This document shows, one piece after another, positions 13,278 through 13,311 of a DNA stretch of 13,311 nt; the stretch's first letter is position 1, and each line of letters begins with the position of its first letter. The stretch is taken from assembly GCA_934654805.1 (NCBI GenBank), contig CAKUGW010000086.1:1-13311 (forward strand), written 5' to 3'. Both the position numbers and the translations under genes were made by a program. The notes beneath the pieces are model-generated. The model was not told where the DNA came from and ran no database searches. It was given only the letters and a program-made list of their open reading frames with translations. Source of the stretch: an uncultured Kiritimatiellota bacterium. GTDB taxonomy: Bacteria; Verrucomicrobiota; Kiritimatiellia; RFP12; UBA1067.

Positions 13278-13311
13278 AAGGAATCTACTCAGTAAGGATA
13301 ATGGCATACTG
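13274..13311 (+). CDS. Partial ORF running off the right edge
   Basis: From ATG 13274 the frame is open to the window end (MKGIYSVRIMAY and then a codon beginning TG). It has no ribosome-binding site of its own apart from the ATGA coupling to the short ORF before it. Codon use is AT-rich, unlike the genes to the left. The string YSVRIMAY followed by a possible Cys faintly resembles the segment just before the NHxH motif of IS200/REP-associated tyrosine transposases, but too little is visible to decide. Confidence 0.2.
   Translation, partial: MKGIYSVRIMAY

Overview
The window is GC-rich, tightly packed bacterial chromosome with every convincing gene on the + strand. It combines conserved housekeeping genes with secreted carbohydrate-active and beta-helical surface proteins, diderm-type signal peptides and frequent GTG starts. 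This fits a PVC-group bacterium, most likely Kiritimatiellota or a close relative. The assignment is inferred from gene content and style, not from a database search.

Region 1 (about 110-5310) is a protein-quality-control operon. A sigma70-like promoter (110-138) is followed by tig (trigger factor), clpP, clpX, panD (aspartate 1-decarboxylase) and uup (ABC-F ATPase). panD and uup share an ATGA stop/start overlap. Trigger factor handles nascent chains, ClpXP degrades proteins, Uup acts at the ribosome and PanD makes beta-alanine for CoA. Oddities are an 8-nt-period ATTCGNNN repeat before clpP, purine-rich low-complexity inserts in clpX and uup, and a Uup whose first ATPase domain lacks most of its helical/arm subdomain.

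Region 2 (5311-8217) starts with a 368-nt non-coding stretch. It holds imperfect GC-rich repeats, a pair of direct repeats 24 nt apart and a very good promoter (5607-5635). The promoter drives a short exported surface protein with Gly-rich repeats, then parB (chromosome partitioning, without parA here) and an exported glutaminyl-cyclase-like M28 zinc enzyme. Gaps are 14 nt or less.

Region 3 (8218-13198) starts with a 351-nt leader. It has an extended -10 promoter, a run of 21 consecutive G and several pairing segments, some mutually exclusive. Three exported proteins follow: a GH42-like (clan GH-A) glycoside hydrolase, a small unrecognised protein and a 665-residue beta-helix surface protein. 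This looks like a small glycan-facing surface module, possibly controlled through its leader.

The two window edges (1-109 and 13199-13311) have lower GC and different codon use. The right edge holds a short ORF joined by ATGA to an open partial ORF, possibly a mobile-element remnant.
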